Assembly: GCF_003003005.1 (NCBI RefSeq)
Contig: NZ_PVTR01000011.1
Location: 62,001-126,000 of the forward strand
Direction of reading: 5' to 3'
Origin: Mongoliibacter ruber
GTDB lineage: Bacteria > Bacteroidota > Bacteroidia > Cytophagales > Cyclobacteriaceae
DNA: 64,000 nucleotides
Below the pieces are notes generated by a model. It was not told where the DNA came from. It saw nothing but the letters and a program-made list of their open reading frames with translations, and searched no databases. Each line of letters begins with the position of its first letter. Within the stretch, counting starts at the first letter, position 1. Of the stretch, positions 1 to 7,538 are shown in pieces. The position numbers and the translations under genes were made by a program.

Positions 1-1433
1 TGGGAGGTGTCTCCGTCAATGTGGATTCTAAAATCGGTGGAGGAACACTGACATCAACCACAGCTTGGAGATATTGGAATTGGGATCCTTCCAATGACAG
101 GGATTTCACAGGATTGCAGGCATTGACCTTATCCCAGGCTCCATCCAAACATGATCAGGTTTCTCAGGAGATCCGCTATGCGGGAGATTTCAATTCAAAA
201 CTTTCGGGAGTGGTCGGTGTATACAGCCTTTGGCAGGATTTAAGGTCTACCCCTTTTCATTCTGAAGAATCAGGAATGCATCAGTGGAGGTTTGTCCAAA
301 ACAATCAAAATCCACTATGGGAAACCCCCGGATTATTGGAGGGCTATGGTATCAGGACCAGGAATAGTTTAAAGAGTTTTTCAGGAGCAGTATTTGGTCA
401 ATTGGACTGGAAAGTGACAGAGAAGTTCAGTGTTTTGCCTGGCTTGAGGTGGAATTATGACCAGAAAAGCGTGTTTTTCCAGAGAACCAGTTATGGTGGT
501 CTTCAAACAGATGATCCGGAGCTGATAGCTTTGAAAAACTCCGTTTACAACGATCAGGAATTTGAAGCAGAAGTAGTAGAATCCAATTTTTCCGGACAGC
601 TGACACTTGCTTACAAAGTTAATAATAAGGTGAACACTTTTGGGACTTACTCAACCAGTTTTAAGCCAGTCGGAATCAATTTGGGAGGTCTTCCCCGGGA
701 AAATGGCCGGACCATGACAGAGCTGGCGCGTATAGAACCTGAATTTGTTTCTCACTATGAGTTTGGTATCAAAACCACTCCTGCCAGAGGAACTACTGTA
801 AACCTTGTGCTTCACAACACAGACATCACTAATTTTCAGACATTGGTGCAGACCCCTGATCTGTCCGTGAACAGAGGTTATCTGGCCAATGCGGAACGGG
901 TCAATGTCAAAGGAGTAGAATTGGACGCAACCACAAAGTTTCATAAGAATGTATCTGTTTTTGGCGCTATTGCCTTCACAGATGGCAGGTACATTGAGTT
1001 TACCAACGCACCAGTCCCCTTGGAGGAAGTAGGAGGAGAAAGCTTTAAGGATGTTTCAGGAGGTAGATTACCGGGAATTTCCAAATGGGCAGGTTCTTTG
1101 GGAGGTGAATGGACCAAAGATTTGAAATTCAAAAATACCGAAGGCAAATTCTTTTTTGCCTCTGAAATTTTTTATCGATCAGAATTCTCATCAAGTCCTT
1201 CGCCATCTGCTTACTTGAATATAGATGGTTATGCACTGGTAAATGCCAGAATGGGGCTAAGATTTCCAAATGGGACTTCTCTATTTTTATGGAGCAGAAA
1301 TCTGACTGACAGCCAATATTTTGAACAATTACTTCCAGGTGCAGGCAATGCAGGGCATTTTGCCGCAGTATTGGGTGATCCTAGGACTTATGGGTTTTCT
1401 GTAAGGTTTAAAATCGCTGATGAATCTTTTTGA
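1..1433 (+). CDS. TonB-dependent receptor, C-terminal part (5' end outside window)
   Basis: The reading frame is open from the left edge (frame of base 3) to a TGA at 1431-1433, so the 470+ residues seen are the C-terminal beta-barrel of a larger outer-membrane receptor; the GTG at 21 is not a believable start. The sequence shows alternating barrel strands, a WSRNLTDSQYFEQ segment close to the end (typical of TonB receptor barrels, where NLTD/NLFD motifs precede the last strands) and a final strand ending in RTYGFSVRFKI. Receptors of this family import siderophores, vitamins or glycans using TonB energy. The plug domain and signal peptide are not in the window, so the ligand cannot be assigned. 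A TauE-like exporter follows 57 bp downstream on the same strand. Confidence 0.9.
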   Translation, partial: GGVSVNVDSKIGGGTLTSTTAWRYWNWDPSNDRDFTGLQALTLSQAPSKHDQVSQEIRYAGDFNSKLSGVVGVYSLWQDLRSTPFHSEESGMHQWRFVQNNQNPLWETPGLLEGYGIRTRNSLKSFSGAVFGQLDWKVTEKFSVLPGLRWNYDQKSVFFQRTSYGGLQTDDPELIALKNSVYNDQEFEAEVVESNFSGQLTLAYKVNNKVNTFGTYSTSFKPVGINLGGLPRENGRTMTELARIEPEFVSHYEFGIKTTPARGTTVNLVLHNTDITNFQTLVQTPDLSVNRGYLANAERVNVKGVELDATTKFHKNVSVFGAIAFTDGRYIEFTNAPVPLEEVGGESFKDVSGGRLPGISKWAGSLGGEWTKDLKFKNTEGKFFFASEIFYRSEFSSSPSPSAYLNIDGYALVNARMGLRFPNGTSLFLWSRNLTDSQYFEQLLPGAGNAGHFAAVLGDPRTYGFSVRFKIADESF

Positions 1434-1477
1434 GATTAAATCATATATAAAAGATAGGAATTATAATATTGGTAGGG

Positions 1478-1485
1478 TATTTTTG
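1478..1485 (+). promoter_or_regulatory. Bacteroidetes -7 promoter element (TAnnTTTG)
   Basis: TATTTTTG matches the Bacteroidetes -7 consensus TAnnTTTG exactly and ends 5 bp before the ATG at 1491, so a transcript starting the usual 5-7 bases later would have almost no leader. No clear -33 TTG is visible at the right distance, so this rests on the -7 match alone. Confidence 0.4.
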
Positions 1486-1490
1486 AGTTC

Positions 1491-2363
1491 ATGAATATGG
1501 AAAGGTTAATCATAAAAATAAAAGAAGAACCTTACTGGATGGCATTTTTTGTCTTTTCAGCAGTTGTGTTGGCTCTTGTAATTTTTAAAACTTTCCCTCC
1601 CATGTTGGATTCGGCCATGGATTACGAAATGTTTTTCTGGTTTTTATTGGTGGGATTTGTGGCACAGACAATAGACGGGGCTTTGGGGATGGCTTATGGG
1701 GTAAGTTCGAATTCCATTTTGTTAGGTATTGGGATTCCACCTGCTACTGCCAGTGCTTGGGTGCATTTTGCACAGGTATTTACCAGTCTTGCCTCTGGAT
1801 TTTCACATTGGAAACTTGGGAATGTAAAATGGCATTTGGCGAAAAAAATCCTTATTCCCGGTGTATGTGGTGCGATTATCGGAGCCATTTTTCTATCCAA
1901 TGTTGATGGGGATGCCATCAAGCCTTTTATCGCAGTGTATTTGTTTGTTATGGGTTGTATTATCCTTTCCAAAGTCATCAAATACAAAAAGAAGACGGTC
2001 AAAAAGCAGGATAAAAGCCTGCCCTATCTTGCCAGTGTTGGTGGTTTTGCCGATGCCATCGGAGGTGGAGGATGGGGTCCGATTGTCAACTCCACGCTTC
2101 TGGGCAAAGGTCACATTCCCCGTTATGCCATTGGGACGGGCAATTTTGTAGAAATATTTGTGTCCTTGGCAAGTGCCAGCACTTTTGTGTTTTTTGTAAA
2201 AGACCTGAGTCTTGCACCCGTCTTGGGGTTGATATTGGGCGGAGTCATTGCGGCACCCTTCGCGGCTTATATTTGTAAAAAATTAAACCCCAAAATACTT
2301 TTAGTCATGGTGGGTGTTTTGATTATTTTTTTAAGCATCCGAACATTTTATTTGTCATTATAA
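1491..2363 (+). CDS. TauE/SafE family anion (sulfite) exporter-like membrane protein
   Basis: A 290-residue polytopic inner-membrane protein of the TauE/SafE (formerly DUF81) family, whose studied members export sulfite, sulfoacetate or related organic anions. The first membrane segment is around residues 16-35. Then comes the family-like stretch FVAQTIDGALGMAYGVSSNS (near 56-75), with a second glycine-rich copy (GGFADAIGGGGWGPIVNS, near 184-201) that reflects the internal duplication of the family. Length is normal. The start at 1491 is chosen because a -7 promoter box lies just upstream; a second ATG two codons later (1497) is an alternative. The Rrf2 regulator 72 bp downstream is a likely partner, which would suit a sulfur-responsive circuit, but the substrate is inference. 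Confidence 0.85.
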   Translation: MNMERLIIKIKEEPYWMAFFVFSAVVLALVIFKTFPPMLDSAMDYEMFFWFLLVGFVAQTIDGALGMAYGVSSNSILLGIGIPPATASAWVHFAQVFTSLASGFSHWKLGNVKWHLAKKILIPGVCGAIIGAIFLSNVDGDAIKPFIAVYLFVMGCIILSKVIKYKKKTVKKQDKSLPYLASVGGFADAIGGGGWGPIVNSTLLGKGHIPRYAIGTGNFVEIFVSLASASTFVFFVKDLSLAPVLGLILGGVIAAPFAAYICKKLNPKILLVMVGVLIIFLSIRTFYLSL

Positions 2364-2435
2364 CAACTGGTAGGACTATTTGCTTATGAAAATCAACTCG
2401 AATTTATGTACTTTGGCTTTTCAAAAAATAACTAT

Positions 2436-2846
2436 ATGCTTTCGAAAAGAGCCAAATACGCAATTAAGACTATATTATTTCTACATGATAATCCTTCCAA
2501 GTCACCTATTTCAGCGAAAGTGATTTCAGAAAGAGAGAATATTCCTTATAAATTTTTAGAAAATATCCTTAGAGATCTCAAATCACATCAGATTGTCAAA
2601 AGTAATAGAGGAGCTGAGGGTGGTTACACTTTGGGAAAGGATCCCAACGAAATCACAGTAGCACATTTGATGCGTGTCATTGACGGTCCCATAGCATTGA
2701 TTCCCTGCGTTTCAGAAAAATTTTATGAATCCTGTGGAGAATGTGAAGACGAAGAAACCTGTAGGATCAGGAAACTTTTTGCAGAATTAAGGACTGAGAT
2801 GGTTCATGTCTTGGATAAATCAATAGTGCAGTTGTCCAATATGTAA
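2436..2846 (+). CDS. Rrf2/IscR-family transcriptional regulator
   Basis: With the ATG at 2436 the protein is 136 residues (MLSKRAKYAI...), matching the usual Rrf2 N-terminus; the ATG at 2406 adds ten unlikely residues. The winged helix-turn-helix fills residues 1-70, with the family signature NRGAEGGYTLGK near 57-68. Four cysteines follow (C91, C100, C103, C109) in the place where IscR, NsrR and RsrR carry an iron-sulfur cluster, so an Fe-S or redox/NO sensor is plausible; four rather than three cysteines is notable. Rrf2 proteins usually repress iron-sulfur, sulfur or nitrosative-stress genes. Its position behind the TauE-like exporter suggests it controls that gene, but I saw no operator to prove it. 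Confidence 0.88.
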   Translation: MLSKRAKYAIKTILFLHDNPSKSPISAKVISERENIPYKFLENILRDLKSHQIVKSNRGAEGGYTLGKDPNEITVAHLMRVIDGPIALIPCVSEKFYESCGECEDEETCRIRKLFAELRTEMVHVLDKSIVQLSNM

Positions 2847-2868
2847 AGACGAGTTTTTAACCTTTTTA

Positions 2869-2888
2869 CCCCCCCCCCAAAAAAAAAA
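2869..2888. repeat. Homopolymer pair C10-A10
   Basis: Ten C followed immediately by ten A, 23 bp after the Rrf2 stop codon. It is non-coding and prone to slippage or to sequencing error. Confidence 0.9.
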
Positions 2889-2930
2889 CATTCACAGGGG
2901 CAATTTTTAACCTTTAACGATCTAGTTTTC

Positions 2931-3480
2931 AGTTCCCCAGTTCGTCAGTTCGTCAAAAACCCTACACCCACAATCCACCCAACCTTTAACACAACAATTG
3001 TAGAGTGTAGATCTTAGATTTCAGATTGGGGTTAATACTGAGTTGAAGGTTTGGTGTTCTGGTCTCAGTTCGTCAGTTCATCAGTTCATCAATTCATCAA
3101 TTCATCAATTCCCTACACCCACAAGCCACCCAACTTTTAACGTTTTTAACCTTTAACACCAAAATTGTAGATTGTAGATCTTAGATTTTAGATTGGGGTT
3201 AATACTGAGTTGAAGGTTTGGTGTTCTGGTCTCAGTTCGTCAATTCGTCAATTCGTCAATTCATCAATTCCCTACACTCACAATCCACCCAACTTTTAAC
3301 ATTTTTAACCTTTAACACCAAAATTGTAGAGTGTAGATCTTAGATTTCAGATTGGGGTTAATACTGAGTTGAAGGTTTGGTGTTCTGGTCTCAGTTCATC
3401 AGTTCCCCAGTTCATCAATTCATCAATTCGTCAGTTCGTCAGTTCGTCAATTCCCCAGTTCCCCAGTTCGTCAGTTCGTC
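2931..3480. repeat. Octamer arrays (ARTTCRTC type) nested in a ~160-bp repeat
   Basis: This fills most of the 709-bp gap between the Rrf2 and SDR genes. Four arrays of the 8-bp unit a(a/g)ttc(g/a)tc, with variant agttcccc, lie at 2931-2954 (3 units), 3067-3114 (6), 3234-3273 (5) and 3393-3480 (11). Each of the last three follows one base after a near-identical 68-bp block at 2998-3065, 3165-3232 and 3324-3391 (TTGTAGA...GGTTAATACTGAG...TTCTGGTCT). The arrays are followed by a block containing CCTACACCCACAATCCACCC. Block spacing is 167 and then 159 bp, a difference of exactly one octamer. No open frame here looks like a gene. Confidence 0.92.
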
Positions 3481-3555
3481 AAAAATCCTACACCCACAAT
3501 CCACCCAACCATTAACCTTTTTAACTGAGTCCCCTGAACACACTCATCTCTTCTC

Positions 3556-4341
3556 CTACCTCACTTTTGCTTTCTTGAGGATTTTCGAGAAAATGGAAGG
3601 AAGCAATCTTTTGAGGTACACAGCGTATTTTTCTTTGCCCCCAACCAATACTTCTTCTTTTCCGGTTTCCATAGCCTTAAAAATAACTTTCGCACAATCT
3701 TCTGCGGACATTCCCTTTGCTTGAGCTTCATCCATTTCGTTGAGTGGACTGCCATCACCTGTGAGGGCATTGACGGAAACTTGAGTACGGATAAATCCTG
3801 GACAGATCATCGTGACAGCGATATTATCCTTGAAATGTTCTGCCCTTAAGGAGTCAAAAAAACCGTGTAAGGCATGTTTGCTCGCTGCATAGGCCGAGCG
3901 ATAAGGGGAACCGAACTTCCCTACCAAACTACTGACTACACCAAAATGACCTGATTTATTGGCTATGAAATGAGGCAAGAGGGCTTTGCTTAGGGCAATT
4001 GTCCCAAAGAAATTCACCTCCATGATTTTTCTGTCTACCTCCAAACTTGTGTCTGCCGCAAGTGACCGCTGACTAATGCCTCCATTATTGATGAGAACAT
4101 CTACTCTGCCAAACGCTTGAATCGCTGCTTCGGCTTTTTCTTCCATTTCAGCCGCTTCATTCAAGTCCAAAGGCAAGACAAAGATGTTTTCAGGTGAGCT
4201 ACTGTCTGACCTCATTTGATCCAATACCTCCTTTTTTCTCGCAGAAATGATCACTTTGTGACCATTTGCAAGGTATGTTTTGGTCAATGCCTCTCCTATG
4301 CCTGAAGAAGCACCTGTGATCCAAACAATTTTCGATTTCAT
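3556..4341 (-). CDS. Short-chain dehydrogenase/reductase (SDR) family oxidoreductase
   Basis: A 261-residue classical SDR with a Rossmann fold. The dinucleotide-binding TGASSGIG is at residues 9-16, NNGG at 85-88, the active-site N110, a serine near 137, and the catalytic YAASK with Y151 and K155. Residues around 35-37 (ARK) replace the acidic residue of NAD-specific enzymes and suggest NADP(H). It overlaps the upstream folA-type gene by four bases (ATGA), so the two are translationally coupled. SDR enzymes oxidise or reduce alcohol/ketone substrates; the substrate here is unknown. The pairing with dihydrofolate reductase could mean a pteridine-related role, but that is only a guess. Confidence 0.9.
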   Translation of the reverse strand: MKSKIVWITGASSGIGEALTKTYLANGHKVIISARKKEVLDQMRSDSSSPENIFVLPLDLNEAAEMEEKAEAAIQAFGRVDVLINNGGISQRSLAADTSLEVDRKIMEVNFFGTIALSKALLPHFIANKSGHFGVVSSLVGKFGSPYRSAYAASKHALHGFFDSLRAEHFKDNIAVTMICPGFIRTQVSVNALTGDGSPLNEMDEAQAKGMSAEDCAKVIFKAMETGKEEVLVGGKEKYAVYLKRLLPSIFSKILKKAKVR

Positions 4342-4838
4342 GGCTTCACTCTTTTGTAAGTCACAAATTCAAAGTTGTATTCGTTTTTATCATCCTTGCG
4401 GTAGGAATCGGAAGAGACTTTCTTCCAATGATCAGGATCAATCGCAGGGAAAAAGACATCAGCTTCTGGACTAGCATCTACTTCAGTCACCAAGAGTTCG
4501 TCGCTAAGCCCTAAGGCCTGCTTGTATATCTCCGCACCTCCAATGACAAACACCTGGTCCAAATGTTTGCCTATACACAATTGAATTGCTTCCTGAAGGG
4601 AATGGCACACAACATGACCGTTTGGGAGTTTGAAATCAGGGTTTCTCGTAATGACAATTGAAGTCCTGTTGGGCAAAGGTTTCCCTACTGATTCATAGGT
4701 TTTTCTTCCCATGATGATGTGGTGGCCGGATGTGATTTGTTTGAATAGCTTCAAGTCTGAAGACAATTTCCAGATCAGCTGATTGTCTTTGCCTATGGCA
4801 TTGTTCTTCGCTTTGGCTACAATGATGGATATTTTCAA
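4338..4838 (-). CDS. folA: Dihydrofolate reductase
   Basis: This enzyme reduces dihydrofolate to tetrahydrofolate with NADPH, serving thymidylate, purine and methionine synthesis. Visible landmarks are the N-terminal strand ISIIVAKAKNNAIGKDNQLIW, the folate-site acidic residue in KLSSDLKLFK, the NADPH-binding MGRKTYESVGKPLPNR and the later VIGGAEIYKQAL. The longest frame starts at an ATG at 4889, giving 183 residues, but its first 17 residues do not belong to the family. A TTG at 4838 gives a 166-residue protein beginning MKISIIVAKAK, the normal length, and is preferred; the ATG cannot be excluded. The stop overlaps the SDR start by four bases. Confidence 0.9.
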   Translation of the reverse strand: MKISIIVAKAKNNAIGKDNQLIWKLSSDLKLFKQITSGHHIIMGRKTYESVGKPLPNRTSIVITRNPDFKLPNGHVVCHSLQEAIQLCIGKHLDQVFVIGGAEIYKQALGLSDELLVTEVDASPEADVFFPAIDPDHWKKVSSDSYRKDDKNEYNFEFVTYKRVKP

Positions 4839-4906
4839 AATATTGATAGTTTGGCTTACAATATAACACTCATAGGGGTAGAATGGCAATCAAATCAGCA
4901 TTGAAT

Positions 4907-4944
4907 AAAAAAAATCCCGAATTGGATAATACCATTTCGGGATT
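4907..4944 (-). terminator. Rho-independent terminator of the DUF4412-like gene
   Basis: AATCCCGAA (4913-4921) and TTCGGGATT (4936-4944) form a 9-bp stem. On the minus strand it is followed by a run of eight T (4914-4907), 24 bp past the stop of the upstream gene. Confidence 0.8.
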
Positions 4945-4967
4945 GGAAAAAGGGAAATTGTTTAAGT

Positions 4968-5915
4968 TCAATCTTTATCTGCCTGCATTCCTGCAAACAC
5001 ACTAGGGTAATCACTCATATTAAATACTTGTTTTTGACTGTCATTGATTTCAATGACTTTCATATCCATCACACTTTTGTCGATTTTGCTCACGTAATTC
5101 ATTTCCATCATATTTCCTTGGGGCATGTCTTTCAAATAGGAAGGATTTTCATTTTTCATTTTGGCAGTAAGAAAAGGGTTGTCACTACCCCAAAATGTGT
5201 TCTTACCTTTGATAGGCTCTTTGGTGACCCAATATTGCCCAGTGCCTTCTTCTGAATCAAACATGTACTCTTCACAGCTGTATCCATTGATGGTTTTGGT
5301 GTTGCCGGTTTTTTTGAGCGTATAATCATCTGCGGCCTGATTATCATCATCAGCTTCAGTATCTGCTACTTCCACCGCTTCAGCCATTTTGACCAAATCA
5401 ATGCCATAAGCCATCCTTTGTTTTTGGCCATCACTTTCCATCAGGATGATGGAAGCATTTCGTGCAAAATCGTAGATCATAATGGCGGTACCATCCTCTT
5501 TTTTCTTCTTACCCTGATCCATATCCACTTCCATGCCCATTACCTGTACATCTTCTGTCAGGAATGCCTTCATTTTCATGGGTTCAATGTCTTTTCCTTT
5601 GTCATCTTTTCCCGTAATCTCCAATAGTGTAAATCCGGTGAATGCATATTGGTCTGCAACTTCCACATCTGAACTTATACCGCTCAGGATTTTATCCCAA
5701 TCCATCCCCGGCATTCCATCTTCGCCATACAGCCCTGCAAATGCTTTTTGAAGCTGTCTTTGGGCCAGTTTTTCGGCTTCGTTTTCGACTGTTTTCTCTA
5801 TCGCCCGGCTGACTCCACGCTCTGCGGCATTTCGAAGCCTATTCATAATCTGGGCTTCTGAGATAAATGGAATCATCAGAAAAAATACCAGTAAAAACTT
5901 ACATACATTTTTCAT
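4968..5915 (-). CDS. Exported DUF4412-like protein
   Basis: A 315-residue protein with a clear signal peptide (residues 1-21, cleavage after SEA) and therefore probably periplasmic or surface-exposed. Residues 24-60 are charged and helical (RNAAERGVSRAIEKTVENEAEKLAQRQLQ). The later part contains the pattern KKTGNTKTINGYSCEEYMF followed by a tryptophan-bearing strand (QYWVTKEP), which resembles the DUF4412 domain of Bacteroidota secreted proteins. An acidic linker (ADTEADDDNQAADD) separates the halves, and methionine is unusually common. The function is unknown. The gene stands alone with its own terminator. The DUF4412 assignment is from memory of the family pattern and needs a profile search. 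Confidence 0.72.
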   Translation of the reverse strand: MKNVCKFLLVFFLMIPFISEAQIMNRLRNAAERGVSRAIEKTVENEAEKLAQRQLQKAFAGLYGEDGMPGMDWDKILSGISSDVEVADQYAFTGFTLLEITGKDDKGKDIEPMKMKAFLTEDVQVMGMEVDMDQGKKKKEDGTAIMIYDFARNASIILMESDGQKQRMAYGIDLVKMAEAVEVADTEADDDNQAADDYTLKKTGNTKTINGYSCEEYMFDSEEGTGQYWVTKEPIKGKNTFWGSDNPFLTAKMKNENPSYLKDMPQGNMMEMNYVSKIDKSVMDMKVIEINDSQKQVFNMSDYPSVFAGMQADKD

Positions 5916-6047
5916 AAGAGGCTAGTTTTTATTTATTTAACAAGTTATGAAAAATAAAAGAGATTGACCAATACGATGATGTTAAGCTTTTTTTGAGTGA
6001 TTATAACCAGCTTTTGGATGAGAATTTTTGTAGAATGGAAAAGGGTA

Positions 6048-6980
6048 TCAATTCTTAAATTGGTAACCACGCAAGAAGTCAGTAATGGCCATCCGCTTTT
6101 TACCTTCCAACTGCAATTCAAGCACTGATATTTTGCCGGAGCCTGTTTTAAATGTCAGGTGACTTTTTCCATCAGTTTCGAATTCTCCCGGCTTGAGTTT
6201 GTCGTTTTGTTCCTCCTCAATTTGGGTTTTATAAATCTTACAGTTTTTGCCTTCCAAAGTAGTCCAGGCAGCGGGGTAGGGGGAGAGTCCTCTCACAAGA
6301 TTGTGGATTTCAAGGGAGGATTTATTCCAGTCTATTTCGCAGGTTTCTTTAAAAATTTTGGGTGCATGATGCTTGAACATGCTTTCATCTTGTACAGTCG
6401 GGTTGATTTGTCCAGCAGCTACCGCCTCGATGGTTTTCAACACAAGCTTGGACCCTTTTTGCATCAGCCTCTCATATAGTGTACCCACATTATCTTCAGG
6501 AGTGATAGGCTCTTTTTCCTGAAAAATAATACTTCCGGTATCTATTTCATGTTTGAGAAAAAAGGTAGTAATGCCAGTTTCCTTTTCACCGTTGATGATG
6601 GCCCAGTTGATGGGTGCAGCACCTCTGTAATTGGGCAAGAGGGAAGCGTGCAGGTTGAATGTGCCTTGCGGAGGCATGTTCCAGACGGCTTCGGGCAACA
6701 TGCGGAAGGCTACCACTACTTGAATGTCTGCCTGATATGACTTCAGTTCTTCCAAAAACTCAGGTGACTTTAAATTGGTCGGCTGCAACACCGGAATGTT
6801 GTGTTTTACTGCCGTCTCTTTGACCGGTGAAGGGATTAATTTTTGACCTCTTCCTTTTGGTTTGTCAGGTGCTGTAATCACTGCGACTACATTCCATCCA
6901 TCTTGGATCAATACCTCAAGTGAGGGTACCGCAAACTCCGGGGTACCCATATATATGATGCGTAAATCTTGCTTGTTCAT
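6048..6980 (-). CDS. fmt: Methionyl-tRNA formyltransferase
   Basis: This cytosolic enzyme transfers a formyl group from 10-formyltetrahydrofolate to initiator Met-tRNA. The 310-residue length is normal. The formyltransferase core (about 6-185) has the expected catalytic residues N109, H111 (in the HASLLPNYRGAAPINW motif) and D147 (EIDTGS). The C-terminal OB-like tRNA-binding domain runs from about 205 to the end (LVRGLSPYPAAWTTLEGK). The start (MNKQDLRIIYMGTPEFAVP) agrees with the family. It is transcribed alone on the minus strand; the usual partner def is not adjacent. With folA nearby it makes a loose folate-linked neighbourhood, though no shared operon is evident. Confidence 0.97.
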   Translation of the reverse strand: MNKQDLRIIYMGTPEFAVPSLEVLIQDGWNVVAVITAPDKPKGRGQKLIPSPVKETAVKHNIPVLQPTNLKSPEFLEELKSYQADIQVVVAFRMLPEAVWNMPPQGTFNLHASLLPNYRGAAPINWAIINGEKETGITTFFLKHEIDTGSIIFQEKEPITPEDNVGTLYERLMQKGSKLVLKTIEAVAAGQINPTVQDESMFKHHAPKIFKETCEIDWNKSSLEIHNLVRGLSPYPAAWTTLEGKNCKIYKTQIEEEQNDKLKPGEFETDGKSHLTFKTGSGKISVLELQLEGKKRMAITDFLRGYQFKN

Positions 6981-7085
6981 TTTACAAATGTCTAAATTCT
7001 GAACGAGTTCATGGAATTAAATTACCATCAATCTCAGATTTATGTGAAATCTTCCAATAATATGAATGTTAATCAAAGAATAAGT

Positions 7086-7093
7086 TAATTTTG
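7086..7093 (+). promoter_or_regulatory. Bacteroidetes -7 promoter element (TAnnTTTG)
   Basis: TAATTTTG matches TAnnTTTG and lies 5 bp from the ATG at 7098, so the transcript would begin at or very near the start codon. No convincing -33 TTG is seen. Confidence 0.35.
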
Positions 7094-7097
7094 CAGC

Positions 7098-7463
7098 ATG
7101 ATTCAAAACCTAAGAAATTTTCTGTTTAAGCAATTCAGGCTTCTTGCCTGTATGCTGGCATTATTTTTCGTGGTTTTGGCGGTATTTGATGGCTTCGAGG
7201 TTGAAGAGGACATAGAGTATGAAGGGCATTTTTTGGATGAAGCTGATTTCGACTATGTTGATTTCCCAACTTCCATCTCCCGTCCTTCGAGTAACTCGAC
7301 TTCAAAAGTCCAGAGAATAGAGTTGGTCAGGATTTATGATTTTTTTCTAAGTGTTATCCGTTTTGAAGTCAAGCCTGTCCAATGCCTGACTTATATTCCT
7401 ATAGAGATTTTTTCAAGTTTAGACATATTGATAGGGAAATCTATCAGCAGTAATGCTCCTTGA
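7098..7463 (+). CDS. Small membrane-anchored protein of unknown function
   Basis: A 121-residue frame I do not recognise. It starts with a basic segment (MIQNLRNFLFKQFRLL) followed by one hydrophobic stretch (CMLALFFVVLAVF, about 18-30). Then comes a strongly acidic and tyrosine-bearing section (EVEEDIEYEGHFLDEADFDYVD, split here by description at residues 34-55) and a serine-rich linker. This suggests an anchored or exported protein with a short soluble tail. A -7 promoter box sits just upstream and the gene faces the efflux operon 75 bp further on, which could mean a pump accessory, but nothing proves it. It fills an otherwise empty interval and no competing frame is better. Confidence 0.55.
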   Translation: MIQNLRNFLFKQFRLLACMLALFFVVLAVFDGFEVEEDIEYEGHFLDEADFDYVDFPTSISRPSSNSTSKVQRIELVRIYDFFLSVIRFEVKPVQCLTYIPIEIFSSLDILIGKSISSNAP

Positions 7464-7498
7464 GTAGTTTTTTGACTCGTTTTATGTTCTAAACCCAA

Positions 7499-7522
7499 AA
7501 TAACCTTTTCCCAAAGGTTATT
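7499..7522 (+). promoter_or_regulatory. Perfect inverted repeat in the efflux operon leader
   Basis: AATAACCTTT (7499-7508) and AAAGGTTATT (7513-7522) form a perfect 10-bp dyad with a 4-base loop, ending 16 bp before the adaptor start codon. It has no T-run, so it looks more like an operator or a leader hairpin than a terminator. Confidence 0.5.
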
Positions 7523-7538
7523 CACTATTTCTTATACC

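Noticed and set aside
2931-3480. Octamer arrays as a CRISPR array
   Set aside because: Units are contiguous 8-mers without spacers, and no cas gene is nearby.
3377-3724. Plus-strand frame of 115 codons
   Set aside because: Its first half is translated octamer repeat (recurring QFV/SS/NSP residues) and its second half runs antisense to the SDR gene.
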